A model generated the notes under the pieces. That model did not search any database, was not told the DNA's origin, and worked only from the letters and a program-made list of their open reading frames with translations. Below are positions 27,077 to 34,962 of a stretch of DNA of 64,000 nucleotides, in pieces. Location of the stretch: contig NZ_JARJBB010000007.1 in assembly GCF_029269835.1 (NCBI RefSeq), positions 281,820 to 345,819 of the forward strand, in the 5' to 3' direction. The stretch comes from Streptomyces tropicalis. Lineage in GTDB: Bacteria; Actinomycetota; Actinomycetes; Streptomycetales; Streptomycetaceae. Made by a program: the position numbers and the translations under genes. How positions within the stretch are numbered: the stretch's first letter is position 1; each line of letters begins with the position of its first letter.

Positions 27077-27113
27077 TTGGTTCAGTGGATGAGCCACTGA
27101 ACCACTGAGCCAA
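27077..27113. promoter_or_regulatory. Palindromic operator before the GntR-type gene
   Basis: TGGTTCAGTGG (27078-27088) and CCACTGAACCA (27094-27104) form a perfect 11-base inverted repeat with a 5-base spacer. A second right arm, CCACTGAGCCAA (27102-27113), overlaps it and pairs with TTGGTTCAGTGG with one mismatch. The block lies 74 bases before the TTG start of the regulator. This is a strong candidate for the autoregulatory site of the FadR/GntR protein. Confidence 0.75.
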
Positions 27114-27186
27114 CGACCGGCCGGGCGACGGAACCGGTGCGCCGCGGGGTGCGGCTCGGGGTGTCCGCCGTTCCCTGGAGGGTGAG

Positions 27187-27885
27187 TTGGAAGCGCTGCC
27201 ACGTGCATCGGTCGTCGACGTCCTGGAGGACCGGCTGCGGGAGGAGATCCTGGCCGGCCGGCATCCCGCGGGCAGTCTGCTGCCGCCCGAGCGGCAGCTC
27301 GCCCAGGGGTACGGGGTCACCCGGACCACTCTGAAGCACGCCTTCGGCCGCCTGGTGCAGGCCGGTCTGCTGGAGACCCGGCACGGCATCGGCACCCGGG
27401 TCCGGGACTACGAGCGGCTCGGCGGGGCGGACCTGCTGCCCATGCTCGTACGGCACGACGCACGCTGGCTCGGGGAGATCTTCGACGTGCGGTGCGGCGT
27501 CGGGGCGTTGATCGCCGGCACCGCGGCCTCCCGCGCCTCGGACACGGCACGCACCACTCTGAGGGCCCTGGTGGAGTGCGTGCGCACGGCGGACGGGCCG
27601 GACGCCGTGCAGCTCGCCGACGCCGAGGTGCACCGCGCACTGGCCCGCGCCACCGGGAACCGGGTCTACGTGCTGCTGACGAACACCCTCTTCAACGCCT
27701 ACCTTCCGCTGCGCCGCCATCTGGCGGGCCCCTTCCAGGACGCGGAGGAGGCGTACACGCGGCTCGCCCCCGTCGTCGCCGCGGTCGAGGCGGGTGATCC
27801 GGCGGCCGCCCGGGAGGCCGCGGAGGCGTACCTGAGGACGACCGAACACATCATGCGGGCGGGCCTGAAGGGTGCCGCGCGGTGA
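27187..27885 (+). CDS. FadR-subfamily GntR regulator
   Basis: A 232-residue regulator. The N-terminal winged helix (residues 8-75) contains RLREEILAGRHPAGSLLPPE and ERQLAQGYGVTRTTLKHAFG, the GntR signature. The C-terminal FCD-type ligand domain (about 85-225) has helices with DAEVHRALARATGNRVYV, including the conserved His of the metal/ligand site. The start is a TTG preceded by GGAGGGTGAG. It is first in an operon with a lipocalin-like protein and a GMC oxidase (GTGA overlap), whose substrate or product may be its ligand. Confidence 0.9.
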   Translation: MEALPRASVVDVLEDRLREEILAGRHPAGSLLPPERQLAQGYGVTRTTLKHAFGRLVQAGLLETRHGIGTRVRDYERLGGADLLPMLVRHDARWLGEIFDVRCGVGALIAGTAASRASDTARTTLRALVECVRTADGPDAVQLADAEVHRALARATGNRVYVLLTNTLFNAYLPLRRHLAGPFQDAEEAYTRLAPVVAAVEAGDPAAAREAAEAYLRTTEHIMRAGLKGAAR

Positions 27886-29297
27886 GCGCCGCGGAGCGCG
27901 CCACCGTCTTCGCGGAGACGATGACCGGGACGGTCCGGCTGCGCGGCGAGGACGCGGACCGTCCGATCCGCGCCGATCTCACCGTCCGCTGCGGGACGTT
28001 GATGCTGCCGCACCGCACGACGCCGGCCCGGGCCACGGGACGAGTGCGCATCGCCGGTCGGGCCGACGACACCCGGGCCGCCGGGACCCTCGAGATCTCT
28101 CCGCTCGCCCGGCGCCGCATCCACTACCGGATCACCTTCTCCCTCGACGGCCGCCCCTGCGTCCTGGAGGGCTGGAAGTCGATCGGCCTGCGACGGCCCC
28201 TGGCGTCCCTGACCGTGCTGCCCTTCACCCTCACCCGCGAGGGCTCCCCGGACCCGGTCGGCACCGGCGTCCTGCGCTTCCGCACCACGACCGCGCTCGG
28301 CCCGTTCCTGGCGAGCATGCGCTTCCCGCGCCGGGACGAGGCCCGCGCCGCATGGGCTCCGCGCTCCACCGGGACCCCGGGCCGCACCGAGGTCTGGTAC
28401 ACCACCGCCACCGACCCGGCGACGGGTACCGGGCTGTGGCTGCACCACGAGGTCGTCACGCCGGCCGGCTCGGGCAGCCCGTACGCACACGGCTGGGCCG
28501 CCGTCTTCCCGGGGAAGGGCGCGGACCCGGTCGTCCATGCCCGGTTCGGCCCGGTGCCGTGGCCCCCGGAGCCGTCCGGGGGTTTCACGGCCGCCGGGGT
28601 GGAGGCGGTGCCGGGCCGGCTGCGCGGCACCGCGGGCCCGCTGTCGTGGGACCTCACCGAGGAGTGCGGCGACGACGGCCCGCTGTACACGTTCCCCCGC
28701 TGGTCCTGGCGGCGGCCGCTGCTGCCCGCCGCCCAGATCGTGCCGTCCCCGCGGGCGCACTACACGGGAGTCGTCCGCCACGGTCCGGACCGGCTGGAGC
28801 TGCGTCGCGCGCCGGGCGCGTCGGCACGGATCTACGGCCACGGCAACGCCCGCCGCTGGGCGTGGCTGCACGCCGACCTCGGCGGAGGGGACGTCCTGGA
28901 GGTGGTCGCGGCGGTGTCCATGCGGCCCGGCCTGGACCGGCTGCCGCCGCTGGTCTTCCTGCGGCTGCGCAAGGACGGCCGGGTCTGGCCCCGGGGCGGA
29001 CTGCGCTCCGCGATCGGCTGGGCGGGCCGGGGCCGGTTCCGGGCCGACCTGGGGCTGCCCGAGTGGACGGTGACCGGACGCGCGGGGCGCCGCCGCGTCA
29101 CGGTCCGGGTCACCCAGCATGCGGACCGCACGCTGGAGTTGGGGTACACCGACCCCGACGGCTCCCCCGCCACCTGCCGCAACAGCGAGACCGCCGACGC
29201 CCGTGTGGTACTGGAACGCCGTGGCCGCGGAGGGTGGCGCACCGAGGCAGAGTGGACCCTCGACGGCACCGCGCACGCGGAGGTGGGGGACCGATGA
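27882..29297 (+). CDS. Lipocalin-like (AttH/CrtC/tocopherol-cyclase-type) protein
   Basis: A 471-residue soluble protein. The N-terminal 130 residues form a beta-rich domain of the kind attached to actinobacterial steroid or alcohol oxidase proteins (FAETMTGTVRLRGED, GTLEISPLARRRIHYRITF). Residues 145-460 resemble the two-lobed AttH/CrtC/tocopherol cyclase fold: LWLHHEVVTPAG, SPYAHGWAAVF and GHGNARRWAWLHADLG. Members of that fold act on carotenoids or other terpenoid lipids. It overlaps the regulator by GTGA and the GMC oxidase by ATGA. A role together with the oxidase on a hydrophobic alcohol or sterol-like molecule is inferred, not shown. The domain call is moderate. Confidence 0.6.
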   Translation: MSAAERATVFAETMTGTVRLRGEDADRPIRADLTVRCGTLMLPHRTTPARATGRVRIAGRADDTRAAGTLEISPLARRRIHYRITFSLDGRPCVLEGWKSIGLRRPLASLTVLPFTLTREGSPDPVGTGVLRFRTTTALGPFLASMRFPRRDEARAAWAPRSTGTPGRTEVWYTTATDPATGTGLWLHHEVVTPAGSGSPYAHGWAAVFPGKGADPVVHARFGPVPWPPEPSGGFTAAGVEAVPGRLRGTAGPLSWDLTEECGDDGPLYTFPRWSWRRPLLPAAQIVPSPRAHYTGVVRHGPDRLELRRAPGASARIYGHGNARRWAWLHADLGGGDVLEVVAAVSMRPGLDRLPPLVFLRLRKDGRVWPRGGLRSAIGWAGRGRFRADLGLPEWTVTGRAGRRRVTVRVTQHADRTLELGYTDPDGSPATCRNSETADARVVLERRGRGGWRTEAEWTLDGTAHAEVGDR

Positions 29298-31159
29298 GCT
29301 CCACCGCCGTCCGGGGACTGGTCGCGGCCCTGCTGGCGGACGAGGGCGGCGGCTGGCCGGCGGCCGTGCCGGACCGCGTCGGCCGGCTGCTGGCCTCGAT
29401 GCCCGCACCGGCCCGCCACGGCTTCACGGCGGCGGCCGCCGCCGTGGACGCCTGCGCGACGGCGCGGACCGGGCGCCGTCTGGCCCGGCTGACGCCCGCG
29501 GAGCGGGAGACGGTACTGACCCGGCTGGCGGGACTGCCGGGAGCGGCGGCGCTGCTGGACGTGGTGAAGGTGCCGGTGCTGCTGGCCGCCGGCACCGAGC
29601 GCATGCTGCACGCGGGGGCCGCCGCCCCGCCCCCGGCCGCTCCCGAGGACCCGCCGCTCGACTGCGTGCCGTCCGCGCACTGGCCGGACCGCTCCCGCGC
29701 CGACGCCGTGGTGATCGGGTCGGGCGCGAGCGGAGCGGTGGCGGCGCGGACGCTGGCGCGGGCCGGGCTGCGGGTGCTGGTGCTGGAGGAGGGGCGGCGG
29801 CACAGCACCGCGGAGTTCGGCCGGCGGGCACCGCTCGACCGGTTCGCCGAGCTGTACCGCGACGGCGGAGCCACGGTCGCGCTCGGCGCTCCCCCGCTGC
29901 TGATCCCGACGGGACGCGCCGTGGGCGGCACCACGGTTGTCAACTCGGGCACCTGCTACCGCACTCCGGACCATGTGCTGGCGCGCTGGCGCTCCCGGTC
30001 GGGTCTGCACGACCTGGCGGACGCGACCGCGTTCGGCGCCCGGCTGGACGAGGTGGAGCGGATGCTGCGGGTCGCCGTCCAGCCGCTCGACGTGCTCGGT
30101 CGCAACGGCACGCTCGCCCTCGCCGGCGCCCGCGAACTGGGCTGGCGGGCCGGTCCGTTGCGGCGCAACGCGCCCGGCTGCCGCGGCTCGTGCCAGTGCG
30201 TCGTCGGCTGCCCCGCCGGGGCGAAGCAGAGCGTCCAGCTGTCGGTGTTGCCGGAGGCGTGCGCGGCCGGGGCGCGCATCGTCACCGAGGCGTCCGTGCG
30301 GCGGATCCTGACCGAGCCGGACCGTCCGGGCGGGCCCGTCGCATGCGGTGTGGCGGTCCGGCGGCCCGACGGCACCGAACTGGAGATCCTCAGCCCGCTC
30401 GTCGTGGTGGCGGCGGGCGCCCTGCAGTCCCCGCTGCTGCTGCGCCGCTCCGGGCTGGGCCGCCATCCGCGCATCGGGCGGAACCTGGCCGTGCACCCGG
30501 CGACGAGCGTGGCGGGCCGGTTCGCCGAGCCGGTCGACGACGGCGGCCCGGCGGTGCTGCAGAGCGCGGGTGTGGAGGAGCTGCACGGCGACGGCATCCT
30601 CATCGAGGCGACGGCCCCGCCACCCGGCATGGGCTCCTTCGTCCTGCCGGGTGTGGGCCGGGAACTCCGGTACGAGCTGGAGCAGTCCGGCCGCCTCGCC
30701 ACGTTCGGTGCGATGATCGCCGACCGTCCCGGGGGCCGCGTCCTGGGCCGGGAACGCGGGGTACTGCGCTACGACCTGCACCCGCGCGACGCGCGACGCC
30801 TGCTGCGCTCGGTGCGGGCCATGGGCGAACTGCTCCTGGCTGCCGGCGCGGAGGAGGTCCTCACCGGTGTGCCGGCGGCCCCCGGGGCACGCACCCTGGT
30901 GGAACTGGACGCGATTCTGGCCGATGTGACGGTGCGCCGGCTGCATCTGTCCGCGTTCCATCCCACGGGTACCGTCGCGCTGGGGGCCGATGCGGCGACG
31001 GCACCGGCCCATCCCGACGGCCGGCTGCGGGGCGTGCGCGGGGTGTACGTGGCGGACGCGTCGGGGCTGCCGAGCTGTCCGGAGGTGAATCCTCAGCTCA
31101 GCATCATGGCCGTGGCCCTCACGGTGGCGCAGGCCGCCGGGGCCTCGGTGTCCGGCTGA
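29294..31159 (+). CDS. GMC-family oxidoreductase (long-chain alcohol/sterol oxidase-like)
   Basis: A 621-residue flavoenzyme. An N-terminal helical region (1-120) is followed by the FAD-binding fold ADAVVIGSGASGAVAARTLA, then PTGRAVGGTTVVNSGTC and a cysteine-rich loop (CRGSCQCVVGCPAGAKQS) like that of long-chain alcohol and cholesterol oxidases. The active-site region LHLSAFHPTGTVALG has the HP pair of the GMC catalytic site, and VNPQLSIMAVAL closes the FAD domain. It is the third gene of the GntR operon, with an ATGA overlap. The alcohol substrate is unknown; the lipocalin-like partner suggests a hydrophobic one. Confidence 0.88.
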   Translation: MSSTAVRGLVAALLADEGGGWPAAVPDRVGRLLASMPAPARHGFTAAAAAVDACATARTGRRLARLTPAERETVLTRLAGLPGAAALLDVVKVPVLLAAGTERMLHAGAAAPPPAAPEDPPLDCVPSAHWPDRSRADAVVIGSGASGAVAARTLARAGLRVLVLEEGRRHSTAEFGRRAPLDRFAELYRDGGATVALGAPPLLIPTGRAVGGTTVVNSGTCYRTPDHVLARWRSRSGLHDLADATAFGARLDEVERMLRVAVQPLDVLGRNGTLALAGARELGWRAGPLRRNAPGCRGSCQCVVGCPAGAKQSVQLSVLPEACAAGARIVTEASVRRILTEPDRPGGPVACGVAVRRPDGTELEILSPLVVVAAGALQSPLLLRRSGLGRHPRIGRNLAVHPATSVAGRFAEPVDDGGPAVLQSAGVEELHGDGILIEATAPPPGMGSFVLPGVGRELRYELEQSGRLATFGAMIADRPGGRVLGRERGVLRYDLHPRDARRLLRSVRAMGELLLAAGAEEVLTGVPAAPGARTLVELDAILADVTVRRLHLSAFHPTGTVALGADAATAPAHPDGRLRGVRGVYVADASGLPSCPEVNPQLSIMAVALTVAQAAGASVSG

Positions 31160-31197
31160 TTCACCCGACTCCCCACCGGGCCGGGGTCCGTGGGTCC

Positions 31198-31203
31198 TAT
31201 GCT
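31198..31203 (+). promoter_or_regulatory. Putative -10 box of the HIT gene (leaderless)
   Basis: TATGCT ends eight bases before the ATG at 31212 and no ribosome site is present. Transcription could start at the start codon. Confidence 0.45.
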
Positions 31204-31211
31204 CGCGGCCC

Positions 31212-31694
31212 ATGAAGACTCCCGACTGCTACGCATGCTCCCAGGAAGCCCAATTCGGCTCCCTCGCCCCGCGCGAACGCGTCGCCTTCGACCCGCACTG
31301 GCGGGTGGCCCACGACTTCAAGACGGCTCTGCCCGGGTGGCTGGTGCTGCTGCCCCGGCGCCATGTCACGGCCGTCCACGACCTCACGGACACCGAGGCC
31401 GCGGCGCTGGGCGGGTGGCAGGTCCGGCTGTCCCGGGCGCTCGCCGACCTGACGGGGTGCGTCAAGACCTACGTCGTCCAGTTCGCGGAGGCCGAAGGAT
31501 TCGCCCATGTGCACTTCCACATCGTGCCGCGGGCGGCGGACCTGCCCCCGGAGCACCGCGGCGTGGGCGTGTTCGACCTGCTGCGCCGGCCGGCGGAGGA
31601 GCGGGTGACGGCCGAACAGGCCGACCGCATCGCCCTCGACCTGCGCGCCCGGATCGGCGGGCGGCCCACGGATCGTCCGGTGCAGGAATCCTGA
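31212..31694 (+). CDS. HIT-family nucleotide hydrolase or transferase
   Basis: A 160-residue histidine-triad protein. HVHFHIVPR at about residues 100-108 is the catalytic triad (HxHxHxx), and GWLVLLPRRHV forms the conserved strand before it. The N-terminal CYAC pair resembles the zinc site found in some Streptomyces HIT proteins. Such proteins hydrolyse AMP- or acyl-adenylates or dinucleotides. It starts 52 bases after the GMC oxidase but has its own promoter-like sequence. Confidence 0.9.
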   Translation: MKTPDCYACSQEAQFGSLAPRERVAFDPHWRVAHDFKTALPGWLVLLPRRHVTAVHDLTDTEAAALGGWQVRLSRALADLTGCVKTYVVQFAEAEGFAHVHFHIVPRAADLPPEHRGVGVFDLLRRPAEERVTAEQADRIALDLRARIGGRPTDRPVQES

Positions 31695-31737
31695 GCGCAG
31701 GCCGTACCGGGGGCCGCCCGCCGCGGCGGCTGCGGGG

Positions 31738-32247
31738 TCACGCGCCGGAGGATGTCTCCAGTACGCGCTTGAGGTTGCGCAGTGTCGTGTCGATGTTGCG
31801 GACCTGGAACTCGGCGAAGGTACTGCCGCGGGTGGCCAGCCGGTCGAAGGCGTTGGCCGCGAACGTGGGCCACGAGCGCCGGTCGTCGGTCCAGGTCTCC
31901 GTGACGCGCGTTCCCTCCCCCTCGGGCGCGAACCGGTACTCCCAGGTGGCGATTCGGCTGCGCAGCACCGGGCGGTTCAGGCCGATCGCGTGAACGCGGA
32001 AGGCGAAGTGACTGCCGGGCTCGGCCACGGTCACCGTGCACTGCGTGACCCAGCGGAACGCACCGCGCTTGTTGCGCCCGACGAACGTGGTGCCCTGCGC
32101 GGCCGGCGAGTCCGGCACCCCCGCCGCCGTGCCGAGGTTCTCCGGACTCCAACGGCCCATGTCGGACGGCCGGCTGACCGCCTCGTAGGCCGCCGCGGGC
32201 GGAACGTTTATGACAACACTGCGAGTCACGGTGAAAACGCGGGCCAC
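31738..32247 (-). CDS. SRPBCC-family (START-like) protein
   Basis: A 169-residue beta-grasp/helix-grip protein of the polyketide-cyclase-like SRPBCC superfamily, with the SVVINVPPAAAYEAV opening strand and the central WEYRFAPEGEGTRVTETW strand. These proteins bind hydrophobic ligands. GGAAGG lies seven bases before the GTG at 32247, giving VARVFTVTRS as the N-terminus. A palindrome at 32279-32292 sits in its promoter region. Confidence 0.85.
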   Translation of the reverse strand: MARVFTVTRSVVINVPPAAAYEAVSRPSDMGRWSPENLGTAAGVPDSPAAQGTTFVGRNKRGAFRWVTQCTVTVAEPGSHFAFRVHAIGLNRPVLRSRIATWEYRFAPEGEGTRVTETWTDDRRSWPTFAANAFDRLATRGSTFAEFQVRNIDTTLRNLKRVLETSSGA

Positions 32248-32278
32248 GATGACGCCTTCCGGAGGGGACACCAGTACG

Positions 32279-32292
32279 CTACTGATCGGTAG
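32279..32292. promoter_or_regulatory. Near-palindrome upstream of the SRPBCC gene
   Basis: CTACTGATCGGTAG is palindromic except at one base pair, and lies 32 bases upstream of the GTG start in an AT-richer patch. It may be a TetR- or ArsR-type operator, but no such regulator is encoded nearby. Confidence 0.4.
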
Positions 32293-32570
32293 TAATCATG
32301 GCATGCACCGGTCCCCCGGCGCCCGCTCCCGAGCAGCGCACAGCGTCTCGGACTCGGGGCCAACGGGTGACCGCGCGCACGGCGTTCGACACGCACCCGG
32401 GCGGCCCATACCCGCACAGGGCCGGGTGGCCACGCGGGTGAACGGGTGATACTTGCGCCGAATCCGATTGCGCCTGCGAGACCCTTCCCGCGCTCTGTGC
32501 CACGTTGTCTACCGCGCAGCCCCCTATCGGTGTTCATTCTTGCGCACACTGCGGCTTGAGGAGAAAACCT

Positions 32571-33155
<585 letters not shown>

Positions 33156-33168
33156 CCCGGCAGCACGC

Positions 33169-33205
33169 GAAGGCGCCGTACAGCGAATTGCTGTACGGCG
33201 CCTTC
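33169..33205. terminator. Bidirectional terminator between two repeat-protein genes
   Basis: A perfect 16-base-pair stem (33169-33184 with 33190-33205) and GAATT loop, followed by TTCC. It lies between convergent genes ending at 33155 and 33222. Confidence 0.9.
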
Positions 33206-33221
33206 TTCCGTGCGGGGCCGG

Positions 33222-33974
33222 TCACCCTCCGGGTGTGTTCGGGGTGTTGGGGGTGTTCGGCGTGTTCGGGGTGTTGTTGTTCACGCCGTTCGGGGTGTTC
33301 GGCGTATTGGGGGTGTTCGGCGTGTTGGGGGTGTTGTTGTTCACGCCGTTCGGGGTGTTCGGCGTATTGGGGGTGTTCGGCGTGTTCGGGGTGTTGTTGT
33401 TCACGCCGTTCGGAGTGTTCGGCGTATTGGGGGTGTTCGGCGTGTTCGGGGTGTTGTTGTTCACGCCGTTCGGAGTGTTCGGCGTATTGGGGGTGTTCGG
33501 CGTGTTCGGGGTGTTGTTGTTCACGCCGTTCGGAGTGTTCGGCGTATTGGGGGTGTTCGGCGTGTTCGGCGTGTTGTTGCGCCCGTTCGGAGTGTTGGGC
33601 GTGTTCGGGGTGTTCGGCGTGTTCGGGGTGTTGTTGCGCCCGTTCGGAGTGTTCGGGGTATTGGGCGTGTTCGGCGTGTTCGGCGTGTTGCCGCGCCTGT
33701 TCGGAGTGTTCGGCGTGTTCGGGGTGTTGGGCGTGTTCGGGGTGTTGCCGAGGCGGTTCCGCGTGTTCGGGGTGTTCGGTGTGTTCGGTGTGTTCGGTGT
33801 GTTCAGCCGGTTGCGCGGGCCGGGGGGCTTGGGCCGCTCGACCGACTTGGTGACCGAGTCCTTGTGGGCCGTGGGCGCGGCTTGGGCACCGGCCACACCG
33901 ACTGTTCCTGCGATCAGTGCAGCAGCGCAGGAGGCACCCGCGATGCGCGCTATTCGCTTCCGGGCTGTAAACAT
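33222..33974 (-). CDS. Secreted NTP-repeat protein
   Basis: A 250-residue protein with a 32-residue signal peptide (MFTARKRIARIAGASCAAAL, cleavage after AQA). The mature chain is a basic segment (about 33-58) followed by almost pure (NTP)n, interrupted at regular intervals by NGVNNN, NGRNN, NRRGN or NRLGN linkers. The last block ends in NTPGG. GAGAGG lies six bases before the ATG. There is no sortase motif or cysteine in the mature part. The Asn-Thr-Pro repeat is shared with the convergent secreted protein, so the two genes probably arose from one source or serve one structure. Function unknown. Confidence 0.82.
   Translation of the reverse strand: MFTARKRIARIAGASCAAALIAGTVGVAGAQAAPTAHKDSVTKSVERPKPPGPRNRLNTPNTPNTPNTPNTRNRLGNTPNTPNTPNTPNTPNRRGNTPNTPNTPNTPNTPNGRNNTPNTPNTPNTPNTPNGRNNTPNTPNTPNTPNTPNGVNNNTPNTPNTPNTPNTPNGVNNNTPNTPNTPNTPNTPNGVNNNTPNTPNTPNTPNTPNGVNNNTPNTPNTPNTPNTPNGVNNNTPNTPNTPNTPNTPGG
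33235..33575 (-). repeat. 60-base tandem repeat, about five and a half copies
   Basis: A 60-base unit repeats with almost no change from about 33241 to 33540, with a diverged partial copy beyond. Each unit encodes five NTP triplets and an NGVNNN linker. Within the unit the nine-base AACACCCCG element repeats. The near identity of the copies suggests recent expansion. Confidence 0.9.
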
Positions 33975-34962
33975 GAGTCGCCTCTCAATCGCCTTCGACT
34001 GTGCGGACCGTCCATTCCCCGTGACGGCTGGCATTTTGCCTAAAAACCGTTTTTCCCATGGATGCCGGGCCGGCAGGGGAGGTCGCGGCGTGGGGAGATT
34101 CCGAGCGAGTCATGGCCTCCGGTGGAGTCGGCGGATTCTGCGGACGACGTTCCGGGCTGAACGCGCCGGCCGGGGGCGCGGATGCCGCGCCCTCCCGGGG
34201 CATGGGACATCCCCCTTCTTCGGCCGCACCGCAGAAGGGTGCGACCGGCGCAACCACGCAGGAGCAGCTGCGACACATGTCGAGCGCTGCCACGCATCGG
34301 CCATGGGGTTTCTCTCCGCCCTCTCGACGCACTCACGGAAACGAGGGACAGCACAGGGGCGCACGCCACGGACATCCCGGGTCGTCACCCTCGGCTGTCG
34401 TCTTTTTTCTGGTGTGCAGGCTCGTGGAGGAGTCCGGCTTTCCAGCAGGGTGTTCCTGGCGCATTCGGGCGATCGACCGGCTGTCGACCTCGCCGCGTGT
34501 CCGGTGGGGGTGCGGTGGAGCAGGAGCGTGTCCCCCGACTGCTGTCGTGTGCAGCCGCCCCGGGTGGGCACGCGGGAACGGGTACACATCAGGCTCTGAT
34601 CGCCACGGCCGTCTGGCCGTTCGACCGGCACTCGCCCTGTCCCGCAATGGGCCGTGGAACTGCCCATGCGCTTCACTCTATCGGCGGTACGACAGCGACG
34701 CAGCTTGAGCGCCGCAAGGCCATTCCCACCGGCTCCGCGCCGCTCGGCGAGCGGGACGGAGCCGGTTCCGGCCCACTTCCGGCGGGCGGTGTCTCCGCGT
34801 GGTCCGCTGTGGTCCGCTTTTCAAGGGAACCTGCTGTCACCGCGCCACGGCACACGAACGGTCGAAAGCATTCACTAGCTTTCATCAACGGAGACAGCAG
34901 ATTTTCTGCTCGTACTTCATGACATGTTGGGCCTCCTTTCCTCTCCCTCCCGGAGGCGCAGC
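33975..34962. other. Long region with no supported gene
   Basis: About 990 bases of lower GC than the surroundings. Open frames exist on both strands, but none has a ribosome site and normal third-position bias. The stretch at 34035-34060 (CTAAAAACCG then TTTTTCCC) is AT-rich and may hold a promoter for the NTP-repeat gene. A small inverted repeat lies at 34896-34910. A non-coding RNA or a decayed gene remains possible. Confidence 0.55.
34896..34910. promoter_or_regulatory. Inverted repeat AGCAGA-TTT-TCTGCT
   Basis: A perfect 6-base inverted repeat with a 3-base centre, 53 bases upstream of the binding-protein fusion gene. It may be an operator. No regulator is adjacent. Confidence 0.4.

Noticed and set aside
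33235..33810. Tandem repeats that might be a CRISPR array.
   Set aside because: Units are contiguous, in frame and encode NTP triplets. There are no unique spacers and no cas genes.
33975..34962. Several open frames of 70-250 codons on both strands.
   Set aside because: None combines a ribosome site, GC-rich third positions and recognisable protein features.
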